Positions 30,284 to 41,061 of a DNA stretch of 64,000 bases are shown here, one piece after another; the first letter of the stretch is position 1; each line of letters begins with the position of its first letter. Source of the stretch: Chrysophaeum taylorii (Eukaryota > Sar > Pelagophyceae > Pelagomonadales > Pelagomonadaceae). Under the pieces are notes generated by a model. That model was given only the letters and a program-made list of their open reading frames with translations, did no database searches and was not told the DNA's origin. The stretch is from the NCBI GenBank assembly GCA_029834535.1, contig JAQMWT010000149.1:1-64000 (forward strand), read 5' to 3'. The position numbers and the translations under genes were made by a program.

Positions 30284-31915
30284 TTAATACGAGGGCGGGC
30301 CGAGGGTCGACGAGTCCGACGACTCGCTACGGTACCGGACGTCATGGCCGGCGCCTTCCTCGTCCCCGGACTCTTCGATTTCGAGGTCCAACAACATCGA
30401 GGGGTGTTGCTGCTGCTGGTGGTCGCGGAGCGGGACGTAGCTGGGCCGCCCCCCCGAGGCGTGTTGGGATTGGTGTCGTCGTCGTCTCAGGGACCCAAGG
30501 CCAGCAGGCGTGGCCCCGGCTTGGGAGCGGAGGACTTCGAGCTGGGAGCGCGAAGTCGTGACGAGGACGAGGCACCAGCACACGACGCAGAGGAGGGAGA
30601 GGAAGGCGATCGAGAGGCCGTACGCGATGGCGCCGTACGCGTGCCACGCGCGGAAGATGAGCAACGGGAGCGCCATCTCGCCCAGCCCGCCCATCGCGAC
30701 CTGAAGAAAAATAAACGAGTAGCCACCCTCCACACTTAAACGCACCACGACGCCCCCAAAGGTGGAGCTGAGGCCACCGCCCAACCGGGCCTCGAGTCGC
30801 GCGAACGCGACGGGGTAGATTGGTCCGTACGCAGCACCGAGCAGAAACACGACGACGGCGAGCGCCGAATTACCGAGCGCGGTCGAGTTGGCCGTCGCGA
30901 GCGCAAACCCGCAGGAGGTCGCAACCATCGTGGCGACGATCACCAAGACGTCGGCGCGAAGGTCGTCGGGCACCGTCAAGCCCGCCGCGAGCCGACCCGA
31001 GACCATCGCGACCCAGAGCATCGCGGCGAGGTCGAGCGCGCGACGCCGACCGCGCCCGATCGAACGATACGCCCACGTCGAGAGCAAGGCCCCCGTACCC
31101 TGCTCGACCCCAACGTACGTAAATATTAGGACGCACGCCGCGACGCCCGTCGCCGTCCAGCTCGCCGAGCTAGCGCAGCCCTTCCTCGCGTCGGCCGACG
31201 CCGGCGCCTGCTTGGCGCTCTTGAGCGAAACCCCCGGGACGAGACAGAGCGCGACGGCACACCCCGCGCACACCAGAGCGCTCGCGTTAAAGGCCGACAG
31301 CTCGGCGCTCGGATCGTGCTTGAACGCGTGCCGCGTAACGGCCGGCGCCGCGACGCATCCCATACCAAAGCACGCGTGCACCACCGACATCGAGGCCGAT
31401 GCCCCGACGCGTATTCGCTCGCACGACCGCAACGTCGCCACATTTCCCACCGTGTCAAGGAACCCCATGGCAACCGACGTCCCGGTCAACGCCAGTCCTA
31501 GCCACCCGACCGAAGTCGCGCGCGCCGCGCACCACATCCCGACGGCGGCGACCCCCATCGCGATCGACATCAAATAGTGCGCGCCGCTCTCGACGGCGCT
31601 CACCGTCTCGCCCAGGACCCCCCCGACGAGCGACGACGTCGCGTACGCCGCACCGCGCGCCGTGAACAACACGCCCAGCGCCGCTTCCTTTTGCCGCACG
31701 TTCGACGCCAAAAACGTCAGAGCAGCACCGGGCAACGCGAGCGCCCACCCGACCCCGAAAAACGCCCACCCGTAAACGCCTATCCGGATCCCGTGCTTCC
31801 ACGTCTGCTCGTTCATCCCTAGCTTGTGCGAATCCATCACCCAAACAAAGCGTCGCCCCTCCGATAAAATAACAGGGGGAAGTTTGTTTTTAACGGACGG
31901 GCGTTGTTTCGTCAT
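30284..31915 (-). CDS. MFS transporter, MFSD4-like
   Basis: 543 residues with about 12 hydrophobic segments. The stretch M-G-F-L-D-T-V-G-N, followed by V-V-H-A-C-F-G-M-G and A-A-P, matches the conserved TM5-TM6 region of MFSD4/NaGLT1-type transporters (G-F-x-D-T-G-x-N...H-x-x-F-G-x-G). A long central loop separates the two six-helix halves, and the C-terminal cytosolic tail is Gln/Ser/acidic. The substrate is not predictable; mammalian relatives include a Na+-dependent sugar transporter. The ATG at 31915 is used; a later Met at the start of M-D-S-H-K-L-G is equally plausible. Divergent from the kinesin gene, 77 bp apart. Confidence 0.7.
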   Translation of the reverse strand: MTKQRPSVKNKLPPVILSEGRRFVWVMDSHKLGMNEQTWKHGIRIGVYGWAFFGVGWALALPGAALTFLASNVRQKEAALGVLFTARGAAYATSSLVGGVLGETVSAVESGAHYLMSIAMGVAAVGMWCAARATSVGWLGLALTGTSVAMGFLDTVGNVATLRSCERIRVGASASMSVVHACFGMGCVAAPAVTRHAFKHDPSAELSAFNASALVCAGCAVALCLVPGVSLKSAKQAPASADARKGCASSASWTATGVAACVLIFTYVGVEQGTGALLSTWAYRSIGRGRRRALDLAAMLWVAMVSGRLAAGLTVPDDLRADVLVIVATMVATSCGFALATANSTALGNSALAVVVFLLGAAYGPIYPVAFARLEARLGGGLSSTFGGVVVRLSVEGGYSFIFLQVAMGGLGEMALPLLIFRAWHAYGAIAYGLSIAFLSLLCVVCWCLVLVTTSRSQLEVLRSQAGATPAGLGSLRRRRHQSQHASGGRPSYVPLRDHQQQQHPSMLLDLEIEESGDEEGAGHDVRYRSESSDSSTLGPPSY

Positions 31916-31992
31916 CAGAACTTGCTCAACAAAAAATTCAAGTTGGTGGTGGGGATAAATAACGCCGCTTCGTCGTCGTCGTCGTCGACGCG
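31916..31992. promoter_or_regulatory. 77-bp gap between divergent MFS and kinesin genes
   Basis: This very small gap must hold both transcription starts or overlapping 5' UTRs. It includes a GTC run (31975-31986) just before the kinesin ATG. No core motif recognised. Confidence 0.35.
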
Positions 31993-33692
31993 ATGGGCGG
32001 CGGCGACAAGGTCCGCGTGTGCGTCCGCGTTCGGCCGTTGTCCGCGAAGGAACGGGAGCGCGGCGACACGGAGGTCGTGCGGGTCGAGAATTGCGACGTC
32101 GTGCTCGACGAGCGACGCTTTCGGTTCGACGTCGTCTTCGACGCCATCGATCGGCAGGCCGCCGTGTGGCGCGCGCTCGAACCGACGCTTGTCGACTCGG
32201 CGTTCGATGGATTCAACGTGTCGGTGATGGCATATGGCCAGACCGGGTCGGGCAAGTCCCACTCGATGTTTGGGACCGAGGCCGAGCCCGGAATCGTACC
32301 TCGATTTTGCGAAGCGCTGTTTGCGCGCCTCGACGCGGCCGAGAACGACGCGAGACACGGCGTAGCGGTCAGCATGGTGGAGATCTACAACGAGAGGCTG
32401 CGCGATTTACTCGTACCGTTGTCAAAAAAAAGCGCGACGCTGCGGGTCCGAGACGCGCCGGCCTCGGGGGCCTACGTCGAGGGCGCCAAGGTGACCCGCG
32501 TCGCCAAGGCCGAAGACCTGCTGGGGGCAATCAACAACGGCACCAAAAATCGCACGGTCGCGGCGACGGCGATGAACGTGGCGTCCTCGAGGGCGCACAC
32601 GGTCGTCACCGTGCGCGTCGCGCGCGACACCGACGACGACGATAATGATAATAAGCTCCGGCGCCTCGCAACCGTCCACCTCGTGGACCTCGCCGGCTCG
32701 GAGCGCACGACAACCGCCGCCGAGGACAAGGCGCGCCTCAAGGAAACGGGACACATAAACAAATCGCTCATGACACTCGCGCTCGTCATCTCGACGCTCG
32801 CCGAGAAAAAAAGTTGTGCTCAGAAGAAGAAGCAGAAGAAGAAGAAGAAGCACGTGCCGTATCGTGACTCGCTGCTGACGCACCTTCTCAAGGATTCGCT
32901 GGGCGGGAACGCGAGGACGACGATACTGGCGACCCTGTCGCCCGCGAGCTACGCGGAAACGTTGTCGACGCTCCGATACGTGGACCACGCCAAGGCCGTC
33001 GAGAACCACGCGCGCAAGAACGACGTCCACCTCTCGGCCCAGGACGCCCTCATCCGTCAGCTTCGTGCGGAGGTGACGATGCTCAAGAAGCAGCTCGCGG
33101 ACGAGCGCACTCTCAATCGGTCGTCGCGGTCGCTCGGCGATTCGCGCGACGCATCGGCCGAGACGCGGGAGGCAGTCCGCGGCCAGATGGAGCTCGAGAT
33201 GCGAGCGCGCATCGCCGAGTACGAGGCTGTGATGGCACACGCGGCGACTTGGGAAAACTTGGCACGCGACGTCGACGAGGCCCCGCGACTCGTGAATCTC
33301 AACGAAGATCCGCAGTTGTCGGGCGTTTTGGTGTACCCCCTCGAGCCAGGCGAAAACCGCCTCGGCCGCCGCGGTACCATCGCGCTCGGAGGACCTGGGA
33401 TCGCCGAGTCTCACGCGACGATTCACGTGGGCGTGGACGGCGAGCTCGAGGTTGTTGCCGAGGCACTCACGCGCGTCAACGGGAGAAAAGTCGACAGATC
33501 GCAGCTCCACCACGACGACCGTCTCGTCTTCGGCAAGTCTAACGTCTTTCGCGTCGTTCTTCGTGTGGACGACGACACCACAATCTCCTGGGAAACGGCG
33601 ATGAAGGAACTCGAGGCGCGCGATGAACGGAGCAATCATCTAGACCAGCTCGACGCCTCTTGGGGGGGCACCGAGGAAGACGACGCCAAGTC

Positions 33693-33731
<39 letters not shown>

Positions 33732-34584
33732 CGCGACCCCAATAATAATACCAAGCCACCGCGCGGGCGCTCTCGCGTCGCACGAGGCCACGTATCCCAC
33801 CATCAACCTTCCGGGCGGGAGCATCAGCTACGCAGAGTGCGAGAAGCGCGACCAGGAGATCGCGGACCTGGCGTCGCTCGCGCGAGAAGCGACTCGCCTC
33901 GCCGCGGATCTCAACCTTGGAGCGAGCTTCGCCGTCAAAATTGCGCCGGCGTTGGTAGAGGACGGCGGTGGTACGACGTTGCGAGTCCAAGTCGCCGTAC
34001 TCCTCGAAATAGACGGGTTCATCCGCGGCGAATCCGCGCGGCTGCAGTACCTGTGGCCCCCAACCCACTTTCAAGCCGTTCTCGGCGCTCTCCGCGGCCG
34101 CAACAAACGCGCACCCGACATTGTTCTGGCACATCCCGACGTCACGCACTTTGGAATCGCCGTCGTGCGTCTAGAACCCCTCGCCACCCTGCTCGCCATC
34201 GATGGTATAACACCCGTCATCGACTTTCAGGGAAAGCATGTCGCCAATATTCGCGTGCGTCTCCACCCGACAACAATCGCGGGCAACGCCAAGTCCTGCC
34301 AGGACATCGTCGTCGGAGACACGCTCCGTCTCGATCTCGAGCTCCGGGTCCAGGACACCGTCGGCCTCGAGGAGCCTGACGACCTCGTCGCCGTCTACAA
34401 GGTCCAGGACCAGGCGCCGACCTGCGCCACTTTCACCTCACATGCTAACGACAACAACCTCCGCCATACCGCGTCCTTCGCCTTTCCCATCACCGATGAA
34501 TCCCGCCGCCAGTTCCGAACGGGATTGTTTTATATCGAGTTTCGGAGATATCGCCGGAGGGTCGACGCTCATAACGAGGACTGA
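31993..34584 (+). CDS. Kinesin-3 family motor with FHA domain
   Basis: 863 residues in one exon. Motor domain about 1-345: P-loop G-Q-T-G-S-G-K-S (82-89), switch I N-V-A-S-S-R-A-H, switch II D-L-A-G-S-E, and a Lys-rich loop-12 insert (K-loop) directly before V-P-Y-R-D-S-L-L-T, as in KIF1/Unc-104. A short coiled coil follows, then an FHA domain (about 430-520) with N-R-L-G-R-R-G and S-H-A-T-I. A poly-Asp tract encoded by GAC repeats (33697-33729) separates it from a beta-rich C-terminal segment like the KIF1-associated region. There is no PH domain. It is a plus-end-directed vesicle motor by family; the K-loop promotes microtubule binding. Confidence 0.88.
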
Positions 34585-37105
34585 CTGAGCTGGCGCACAG
34601 CTTCTTCGTTCGGTGCGGACTTTTTTTTTCTCGAGTCTCTGAAGAAGGGGGTCGGGCTTGGGTGAGTTGTGTGGAGACGTGAGGGATGCCTGGAAGGTGA
34701 AGTAGGTATCCCGTTCAGGGGTCCGAGGGGGTGAAGACGCGAGTGATGCCTAAAATTAAAGGCGTGGCCAAGTCGGGGCCATCGCCGAGCCGCGGGGCAG
34801 GCGAAGAGAGGACGGGCCCCGCCCGTAGGTCATACGCATGCTGTCGCCGGACGTATGTATTCCTGCTGGGCGCGAGAACGTGGCTTGGGCGGGCACAGTG
34901 CGGTCTCAGCCCCTTCAACCAGGCCCCCTACTGGATCCAGCTCCGAAAGGAGCAACAGGACGCCGCCCGCCTGTAGCCGACGCCTGGGCTCTCGACGACT
35001 CTGAACTCGGCATCTCTGACGCTTTTCCCATCGTCTCGCTCTTGCGCCGCCACATACGACGACGCCGACGACCCTTGCGTCGATCCGGACGTTTCCATCA
35101 CCGGCGGCGCTCTCCTCACGTCTGCTGACCCCCAGGCCTGGACTGGCGCCGCCAACTTGGCGGCGAAGCACCAGATCTCGCACCTCGAGTCGGCCGTCGA
35201 GGGCTACTCCGTGGTGAAGATCAAGGAGCTCCTCTCGAAGTACGACCTCGGGGCCTACACCAGCGCAAACGCCGGCAATATTGCCCTCATTCGCCACCTC
35301 GAAACACAGTACGGCATGAAGATCCAACTCGCCTGGCTCCCCGAGGGCCTTCGTGCCGAGTTCGCTACCGCCAACGAGAGAGAACGCACCCGCGCAAGAA
35401 GACGCGGAAACCTGGCGACATGGGCGTATTCGCACTTATAACCAGGGCCGACCGGTGCGTCGCCAAGGCCAAACGCGCCTCCCTCGGGTGCCGCTTTCGC
35501 CGTTCAAGTTTCCAACATCAAATCAAGCCTCTGTGCAGAGTATCACGGTGAGTCTGGATGGTCCCTCGGTGACTTAATACCACTGCCTTGCGTCTGAGCA
35601 CTTCAGCACCTCCTCTAACCTTAGCTGTTTGCGCGCCCATGATGAGAAGCATAGCAAAGCTCGACAGACGTTCCGGTGTCGGCGGGTCCGTGGGGGGACC
35701 CGTGGCAGTCTTTTCGGAACTTCCCTCAAAGACAGGAAGACCCCCCAAAGGCCACCTCTAGTGTGACCATTTTCGGACGCAACGAATCAGAAGACCAGCC
35801 CCGCCGCGCGACCCCAGCTTTTTAGGGCTTCGAAAGAAGACCATGGGCCGTTGTTTAGGCCTCTCAACGGGTCGGGTTGGGTACCAAGTTGCTTGCTGCG
35901 CCGCGCCACAAATCCTTCAATTCTTCATATAAAGTTTATTATTAAAGACACCCTCTTTCATGCGCCACCCTCTTAGCAGTCGACCTTAAAGACACCCTCT
36001 TTCTGAGCAGTCGACCTTTAAAGAGACCGAGGAGAGAAAGAGAAAACTAAAGCCTCCCCGACAGTCTTCCCAGCCTGCAAACGGATGGAAGACTTTGTGA
36101 CTTTCGCGGTGGCGACGCACGCCCAGCAACTCAAGGAGTGCAAAGCGTTGTTCAAACTGTACGATGACGGCGATGATGACGACTCGGCTTCGGAGGGGTC
36201 GCCGTCGCCTCATTCCCGACCTTTTAAGGCCCGGAGGACCGAGCCTCGCGCGGACCTCACGGCGGTCACGTGGCAACGGATGCTGGCCGCTCGACGGCAG
36301 GGAGATCGCGACCCCCCAGGTTCGCCTCAAGCGCGGCGGCGAGACGGAGAACTGGGTGCTCAGCGCGTACGAGATCGCCGACCAGAACGCGGCTGGCAAG
36401 GCCGAGGAGATCGCCGATCGGTTCTGAGACCCGAATCGAGCGCTCCAGCTCTTTCGTCAAGTTCACCAGAAGTTCTACGGAGCTTACGCTGCGCTCCCGC
36501 CCGCCGGTCAGTGGCTCCAGTAAAAGACCGTTGCATGGAAGCTCTAGATAGGCAGAGCATGAGGGTGTGTCATAGGTAGGTGCACTTTGCGGAAGGACGG
36601 CAGTAGGGGTGGTGCGCACCAGAAATATGAAGGGCGTAGTGGCAAGAGAAGGGTCGCCTCGAGAGGTAATGTCTATGCTGTGCTTGATGATCATCGAGCT
36701 GCTTCCCCGACGTGAGCTCGTCGTCGGGTCGCAGTAGTTTGTTCCAGAAAGGAAACCATGCTTCGTTCATATCCGCATTCAGCTCTTGCCACTTGGTCCA
36801 AAGATCCGCTCCGTCGCGGTGCACAGTTGGATTCTTGATGGTGACGTTGCCAGCCTGGAGGACTAGAGCGCGCCGACGCCCAAATGCAACTGCCATAAGT
36901 GCGTATAGAGCGACCATCGCCAGAGTCTTTTGCTGCGAGACCTCCTCTCCGGCGAGAGCTATCACGTACATCTCGCCAGGGTAAAAGATCGAGGCCGCAA
37001 GCATCGCGAGAGGCCAGCAGCGGGACCACCACGGCCAAGTCACGAAGACGATTCCATAGGTTCAGAAAGCACGAACTCGACCTTTACCCCGACCTTAACT
37101 TTTAG
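34585..37105. other. Gene-poor 2.5-kb stretch with unidentified coding fragments
   Basis: No complete gene is supported. Protein-like fragments occur at 34920-35441 (+), where the frame changes near 35040 and the later part reads K-I-K-E-L-L-S-K-Y-D-L-G-A-Y-T; at 36085-36427 (+, M-E-D-F-V-T-F-A, with a frame change near 36295); and at 36570-37043 (-, one hydrophobic segment). None matches a family I know. The sequence G-C-A-G-T-C-G-A-C-C-T-T-W-A-A recurs near 35976 and 36007 and again near 43664. This is probably decayed repeat material. Confidence 0.4.
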
Positions 37106-38159
37106 TCCTAACTACTAATCGACAGATGTTTGTCTGTCTGTCTGTCTGTCTGTTTGTTTGTTTGTTTGTCCCTCGATTTAGGGTAAGGATCAGGTAGGTG
37201 CGAGAGTAAGGATCAGTTAGGCGCGAGAGCCAGACAGTGATCCTCCAAGCCGTCTACGGCGACCTCGCAGACTATTTCCACGACCCGCGGCGGCTCTTTT
37301 AGCCAGCGCGCCATTCTCACGCCCCGTCGAAACGATGTTGTCGATGCTGACAACGCGCGCATGAATGACCGCGGCCTTTTTTTCCCGGAGACGAGGCGTC
37401 GGAGTTCTTTTTTTCGGCCGACTAGGTTGGGTCGGAAGCCGACGCCTCGCTCTTTACAGTCGAGTTTTCAATTCCCTGACAACCAACGACATGCTCACTT
37501 TGATCGCGAGCTTAATGTCTTCGCAACCTCGACCCGTCGCACGGCCACTGCAACGGTACCAGATACATGATCGATCGTGTCGTTGTCACCGAGGCTCCTC
37601 CAACCTGTATCCCTTAAGGCCGGCCTACGCCAAACGATCAACAAGAGCCAGGGCCAGACGCCCCGCGAGGTCGGCGTCCTCTTTCCCAAGCCCGTCTTCT
37701 GCCACGTCCAGCTCTACGTGGCTCTCTGTCGATCGGCAACCCCGAGGATATACTCATCTGGGTCGACGACTCCACCCTACCCCACACGTGCTGCGCAATA
37801 CCGATAAGCCCCCTCCCGGCGTCTACACGCGCACTGTAGGTGAACTTACTGGGACCAGGTGAACTTACTGGGGTTTGAGATTGGGACTAGGTGAACTGAG
37901 TGACCAGGTGAAACTGGGACCAGGTGAACATACTGGGGTTTTAGAGTAAAGGGTTTTTAGAGTAAACTCAAAGGTTGGCGGCGCGTGCGGATCAAAGCAG
38001 CTTAGATTGGCGGAGGCGAGAGCGACGAGCTCAAGGGAGTTGGTGTGAGCTAGGTGAACTTACTGACCAGGTAACTAAACTTATACGAAACTTACTGGGA
38101 CCAGGTGAACTTACTGGGGTTAGAGATTGGGACTAGGTGAACTTACTGGCCTGCACTTG
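37106..38159 (+). mobile_element. Helitron-like repeat copy A (tandem with B)
   Basis: 1054 bp, beginning TCCTAACTACTAATCGACAG and ending GGCCTGCACTTG. Order inside: a (TGTC)n/(TTTG)n tract, a decayed helicase fragment, then a 3' third made of degenerate units of the type ACCAGGTGAACTTACTGG. The fragment (about 37230-37780) reads across frames as V-Y-G-D-L-A-D-Y-F, N-S-L-T-T-N, T-I-N-K-S-Q-G-Q-T and Q-L-Y-V-A-L-C-R, matching the C-terminal motifs of Helitron Pif1-type helicases. Copy B follows with no base in between. Confidence 0.75.
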
Positions 38160-39209
38160 TCCTAACTACTAATCGACAGATGTTTGTCTGTCTGTCTGTC
38201 TGTCTGTTTGTTTGTTTGTTTGTCCCTCGATTTAGGGTAAGGATCAGGTAGGTGCGAGAGTAAGGATCAGTTAGGCGCGAGAGCCAGACAGTGATCCTCC
38301 AAGCCGTCTACGGCGACCTCGCAGACTATTTCCACGACCCGCGGCGGCTCTTTTAGCCAGCGCGCCATTCTCACGCCCCGTCGAAACGATGTTGTCGATG
38401 CTGACAACGCGCGCATGACCGCGGCCTTTTTCCCGGAGACGAGGCGTCGGAGTTCTTTTCGGCCGACTAGGTTGGGTCGGAAGACGACGCCTCGCTCTTT
38501 ACAGTCGAGTTTTCAACTCCCTGACAACCAACGGCATGCTGACTTTGATCGCGAGCTTAAAGTCTTCGCAACCTCGACCCGTCGCACGGCCACTGCAACG
38601 GTACCAGATACATGATCGATCGTGTCGTTGTCACCGAGGCTCCTCCAACCTGTATCCCTTAAGGCCGGCCTACGCCAAACGATCAACAAGAGCCAGGGCC
38701 AGACGCCCCGCGAGGTCGGCGTCCTCTTTCCCAAGCCCGTCTTCTGCCACGTCCAGCTCTACGTGGCTCTCTGTCGATCGGCATCCCCGAGGATATACTC
38801 ATCTGGGTCGACGACTCCACCTTACCCCACACGTGCTGCGCAATACCGATAAGCCCCCTCCCGGCGTCTACACGCGCACTGTAGGTGAACTTACTGGGAC
38901 CACGTGAACTTACAGGGGTTGGAGACTGGGACTAGGTGAACTGAGTGACCAGGTGAAACTGGGACCAGGTGAACATACTGGGGTTTTTAGAGTAAAGGGT
39001 TTTTAGAGTAAACTCAAAGGTTGGCGGCGCGTGCGGATCAAAGCAGCTTAGATTGGCGGAGGCGAGAGCGACGAGCTCAAGGGAGTTGGTGTGAGCTAGG
39101 TGAACTTACTGACCAGGTAACTAACTAAACTTATACGAAACTTACTGGGACCAGGTGAACTCTCTGGGGTTAGAGATTGGGACTAGGTGAACTTACTGGC
39201 CTGCACTTG
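38160..39209 (+). mobile_element. Helitron-like repeat copy B
   Basis: 1050 bp, nearly identical to copy A and joined head-to-tail to it at 38159/38160. It has the same 5' TCCTAAC and 3' GCACTTG ends and the same decayed Pif1-like fragment, with small differences such as fewer T and C in homopolymers. The base after the end is T. Confidence 0.75.
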
Positions 39210-39568
39210 TTCAGTCATAACGGGCGCTTCTAAAGGACGGATGATGCAAACAGTAACGCGCTTAGGAAAACGAAGTCGCACATGAGCGTTCCCTCACGTT
39301 CATGACGTCAGTTTTTTTTTTTTCACACTTTTAATAATTTAAGGGTGACGACCCCCCCCCCTTGTTTAAGAACATTGGCTGCTGCGCCCCAACAAGAAAA
39401 ACAACGCAGTACCAATTCCATTCCTGGAGAGATCTCGAATGTTCGGATATACCATTGCCCAGGATGTCTGAGTCAGGTTCCTTTTTCTATAGTCGGGGAT
39501 AAACGCACAACAGCCCAGTTTGTACCAGTGTATTTTTGCGTGGATTTGAGGGCCACGTAGTGACCAAG
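39210..39568. other. Upstream region of the MFS gene at 39569
   Basis: Contains a T run (39310-39322), a C run (39351-39361) and short AT-rich sequence. No gene seen. It probably holds the promoter and 5' UTR of the next gene. Confidence 0.4.
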
Positions 39569-40882
39569 ATGCTCACACGGACAGCGGGGCTTGGGCTCGT
39601 GCGGCGGCAGTCGACGGTCGTCGCTCAGGAGAGTCCGCTACGTGCCGCGTTCCAGTCGGTTCCCGTGGAATACCGGGCCGGTCTCGGCGTGGTGACGGTG
39701 TCGAACGCGTTGCTCAACCTGGGTTTCGGCGTGGTCGTTCCAGTGCTTCCAGCGTACGTCTCGGGGACGCTCGGTCTGTCGGCAGGCGGTGTCGGGCTTG
39801 TGCTTGCGGCGCCGTCTCTCGCGCGCATCTCGCTCAACGCAGCGTGCGGACGGCTCGCCGACGAGCGCGGCCGCATCCCTCTCATGGCGGGCGGCGAGCT
39901 CCTCGCGGCCGCTGGGGTTGCGGCGACGGGGCTCGCGACCAGCCTGCCGGCGATGCTCGGGGCGCGGCTGGCGATTGGCGCGGGCGGCGCCGCGGCGGCG
40001 GCGGGTTCTGCGGCGTGGACGGCAGATCTCACGGCCCTCAGGCCGGTTTTGCCTCACCGGGGCATCGTCCTCGGAGCCACCTCAGCCGTGGTGTCGGCCG
40101 CGTGGGTCGTCGGCCCCGCAACCGGCGGCCTCTTGAGCGCGTCGCTCGGCGGCGCTGAGCCCATGTTCCTCGGCGTCGGCCTCGGCACGGCTGCTTGCGC
40201 GACCGCGTACGCGCTGTGCGTGCCCGAAATCAGCCGCGGCAGCGAGTCGACGCCCGAAAAGAGGCGATCCTGGGGCAAGAGCCTCGCGCTCCTCGGCGAC
40301 CGCGCGCAGCGCGGCTCCGTCGCCGCGAACGCAGCTCTCGCCTCGAACTACGCGCTAGCGCTCAGCGTCCTCCCGCTCCAGTGTCACGCGATCATGAATG
40401 CCGGACCCCTCGAGATCGGATACCTCTTTTCTGTCGTGAGCGCCCTCGGGATTGTCGGCGGGCCCCTCTCTGGCTACCTTAGCGACCGCTTCGGTCGCGT
40501 CGCCGTCATCGCCCCAGGCCTCGCCATTTGCTCCCTCGGGAACGCGCTTCTCGCCGTCGCGCCCGACGCGACCTCCCTCGTCGTCGCCTCCTTTGTCTGG
40601 GGCTCGGGCGAGGCCCTCGCAGCTCCCGCGATCGCCGCCGCGACCGCAGACGTCGCACCCGACCATTCTCGGGCGGAGTCCCTCGCCCTGTCCCGCACCG
40701 CCGCTGACCTTAGCTTCCTCGTCGTCCCGCCCACCATGGGCCTTCTCGCTGACTTCTCGGGCACCCCTGCCGCGCCCTTCGTCTTCGCCTCGGTGGCTAC
40801 GGCGCTCGCCGCCTGCAAGACCGCCAAGTGCCTCCCGACGAGGCGTCCTTCACCTGATACCGCCGCCTTCGCCGATTCATGA
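39569..40882 (+). CDS. Major facilitator superfamily transporter, possible mitochondrial presequence
   Basis: 437 residues from the ATG at 39569. The first about 45 residues are Arg-containing, lack acidic residues at the start (M-L-T-R-T-A-G-L-G-L-V-R-R-Q-S-T) and look like an organelle presequence. About 12 hydrophobic segments follow. The MFS loop 2-3 signature appears as G-R-L-A-D-E-R-G-R-I-P in the first half and G-Y-L-S-D-R-F-G-R-V-A in the second, which marks the two homologous halves. It resembles drug:H+ antiporter-1 type carriers. The substrate cannot be inferred. No intron seen. The sequence is much more GC-rich than the repeats on both sides. Confidence 0.72.
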   Translation: MLTRTAGLGLVRRQSTVVAQESPLRAAFQSVPVEYRAGLGVVTVSNALLNLGFGVVVPVLPAYVSGTLGLSAGGVGLVLAAPSLARISLNAACGRLADERGRIPLMAGGELLAAAGVAATGLATSLPAMLGARLAIGAGGAAAAAGSAAWTADLTALRPVLPHRGIVLGATSAVVSAAWVVGPATGGLLSASLGGAEPMFLGVGLGTAACATAYALCVPEISRGSESTPEKRRSWGKSLALLGDRAQRGSVAANAALASNYALALSVLPLQCHAIMNAGPLEIGYLFSVVSALGIVGGPLSGYLSDRFGRVAVIAPGLAICSLGNALLAVAPDATSLVVASFVWGSGEALAAPAIAAATADVAPDHSRAESLALSRTAADLSFLVVPPTMGLLADFSGTPAAPFVFASVATALAACKTAKCLPTRRPSPDTAAFADS

Positions 40883-41061
40883 TTTATAACCCCACGCTCT
40901 TCTCGCCTGCCCGATGCCACACGTGGTGGTGGTGGTGCTGCTGCTCTTCTTTCGTTGCACATACTAACACAATTTATGGATAACTGCGGCATTGCGCACC
41001 CTACACACCCGCGGCATTTGGTCAACCACGGTGCCTGTTGCATCTCCCCCAGGAGAAAAAG

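Noticed and set aside
37840-39209. Independent satellite array of GTGAACTTACTGG units
   Set aside because: The units always occur as the 3' third of the Helitron-like copies and do not form a free-standing array.
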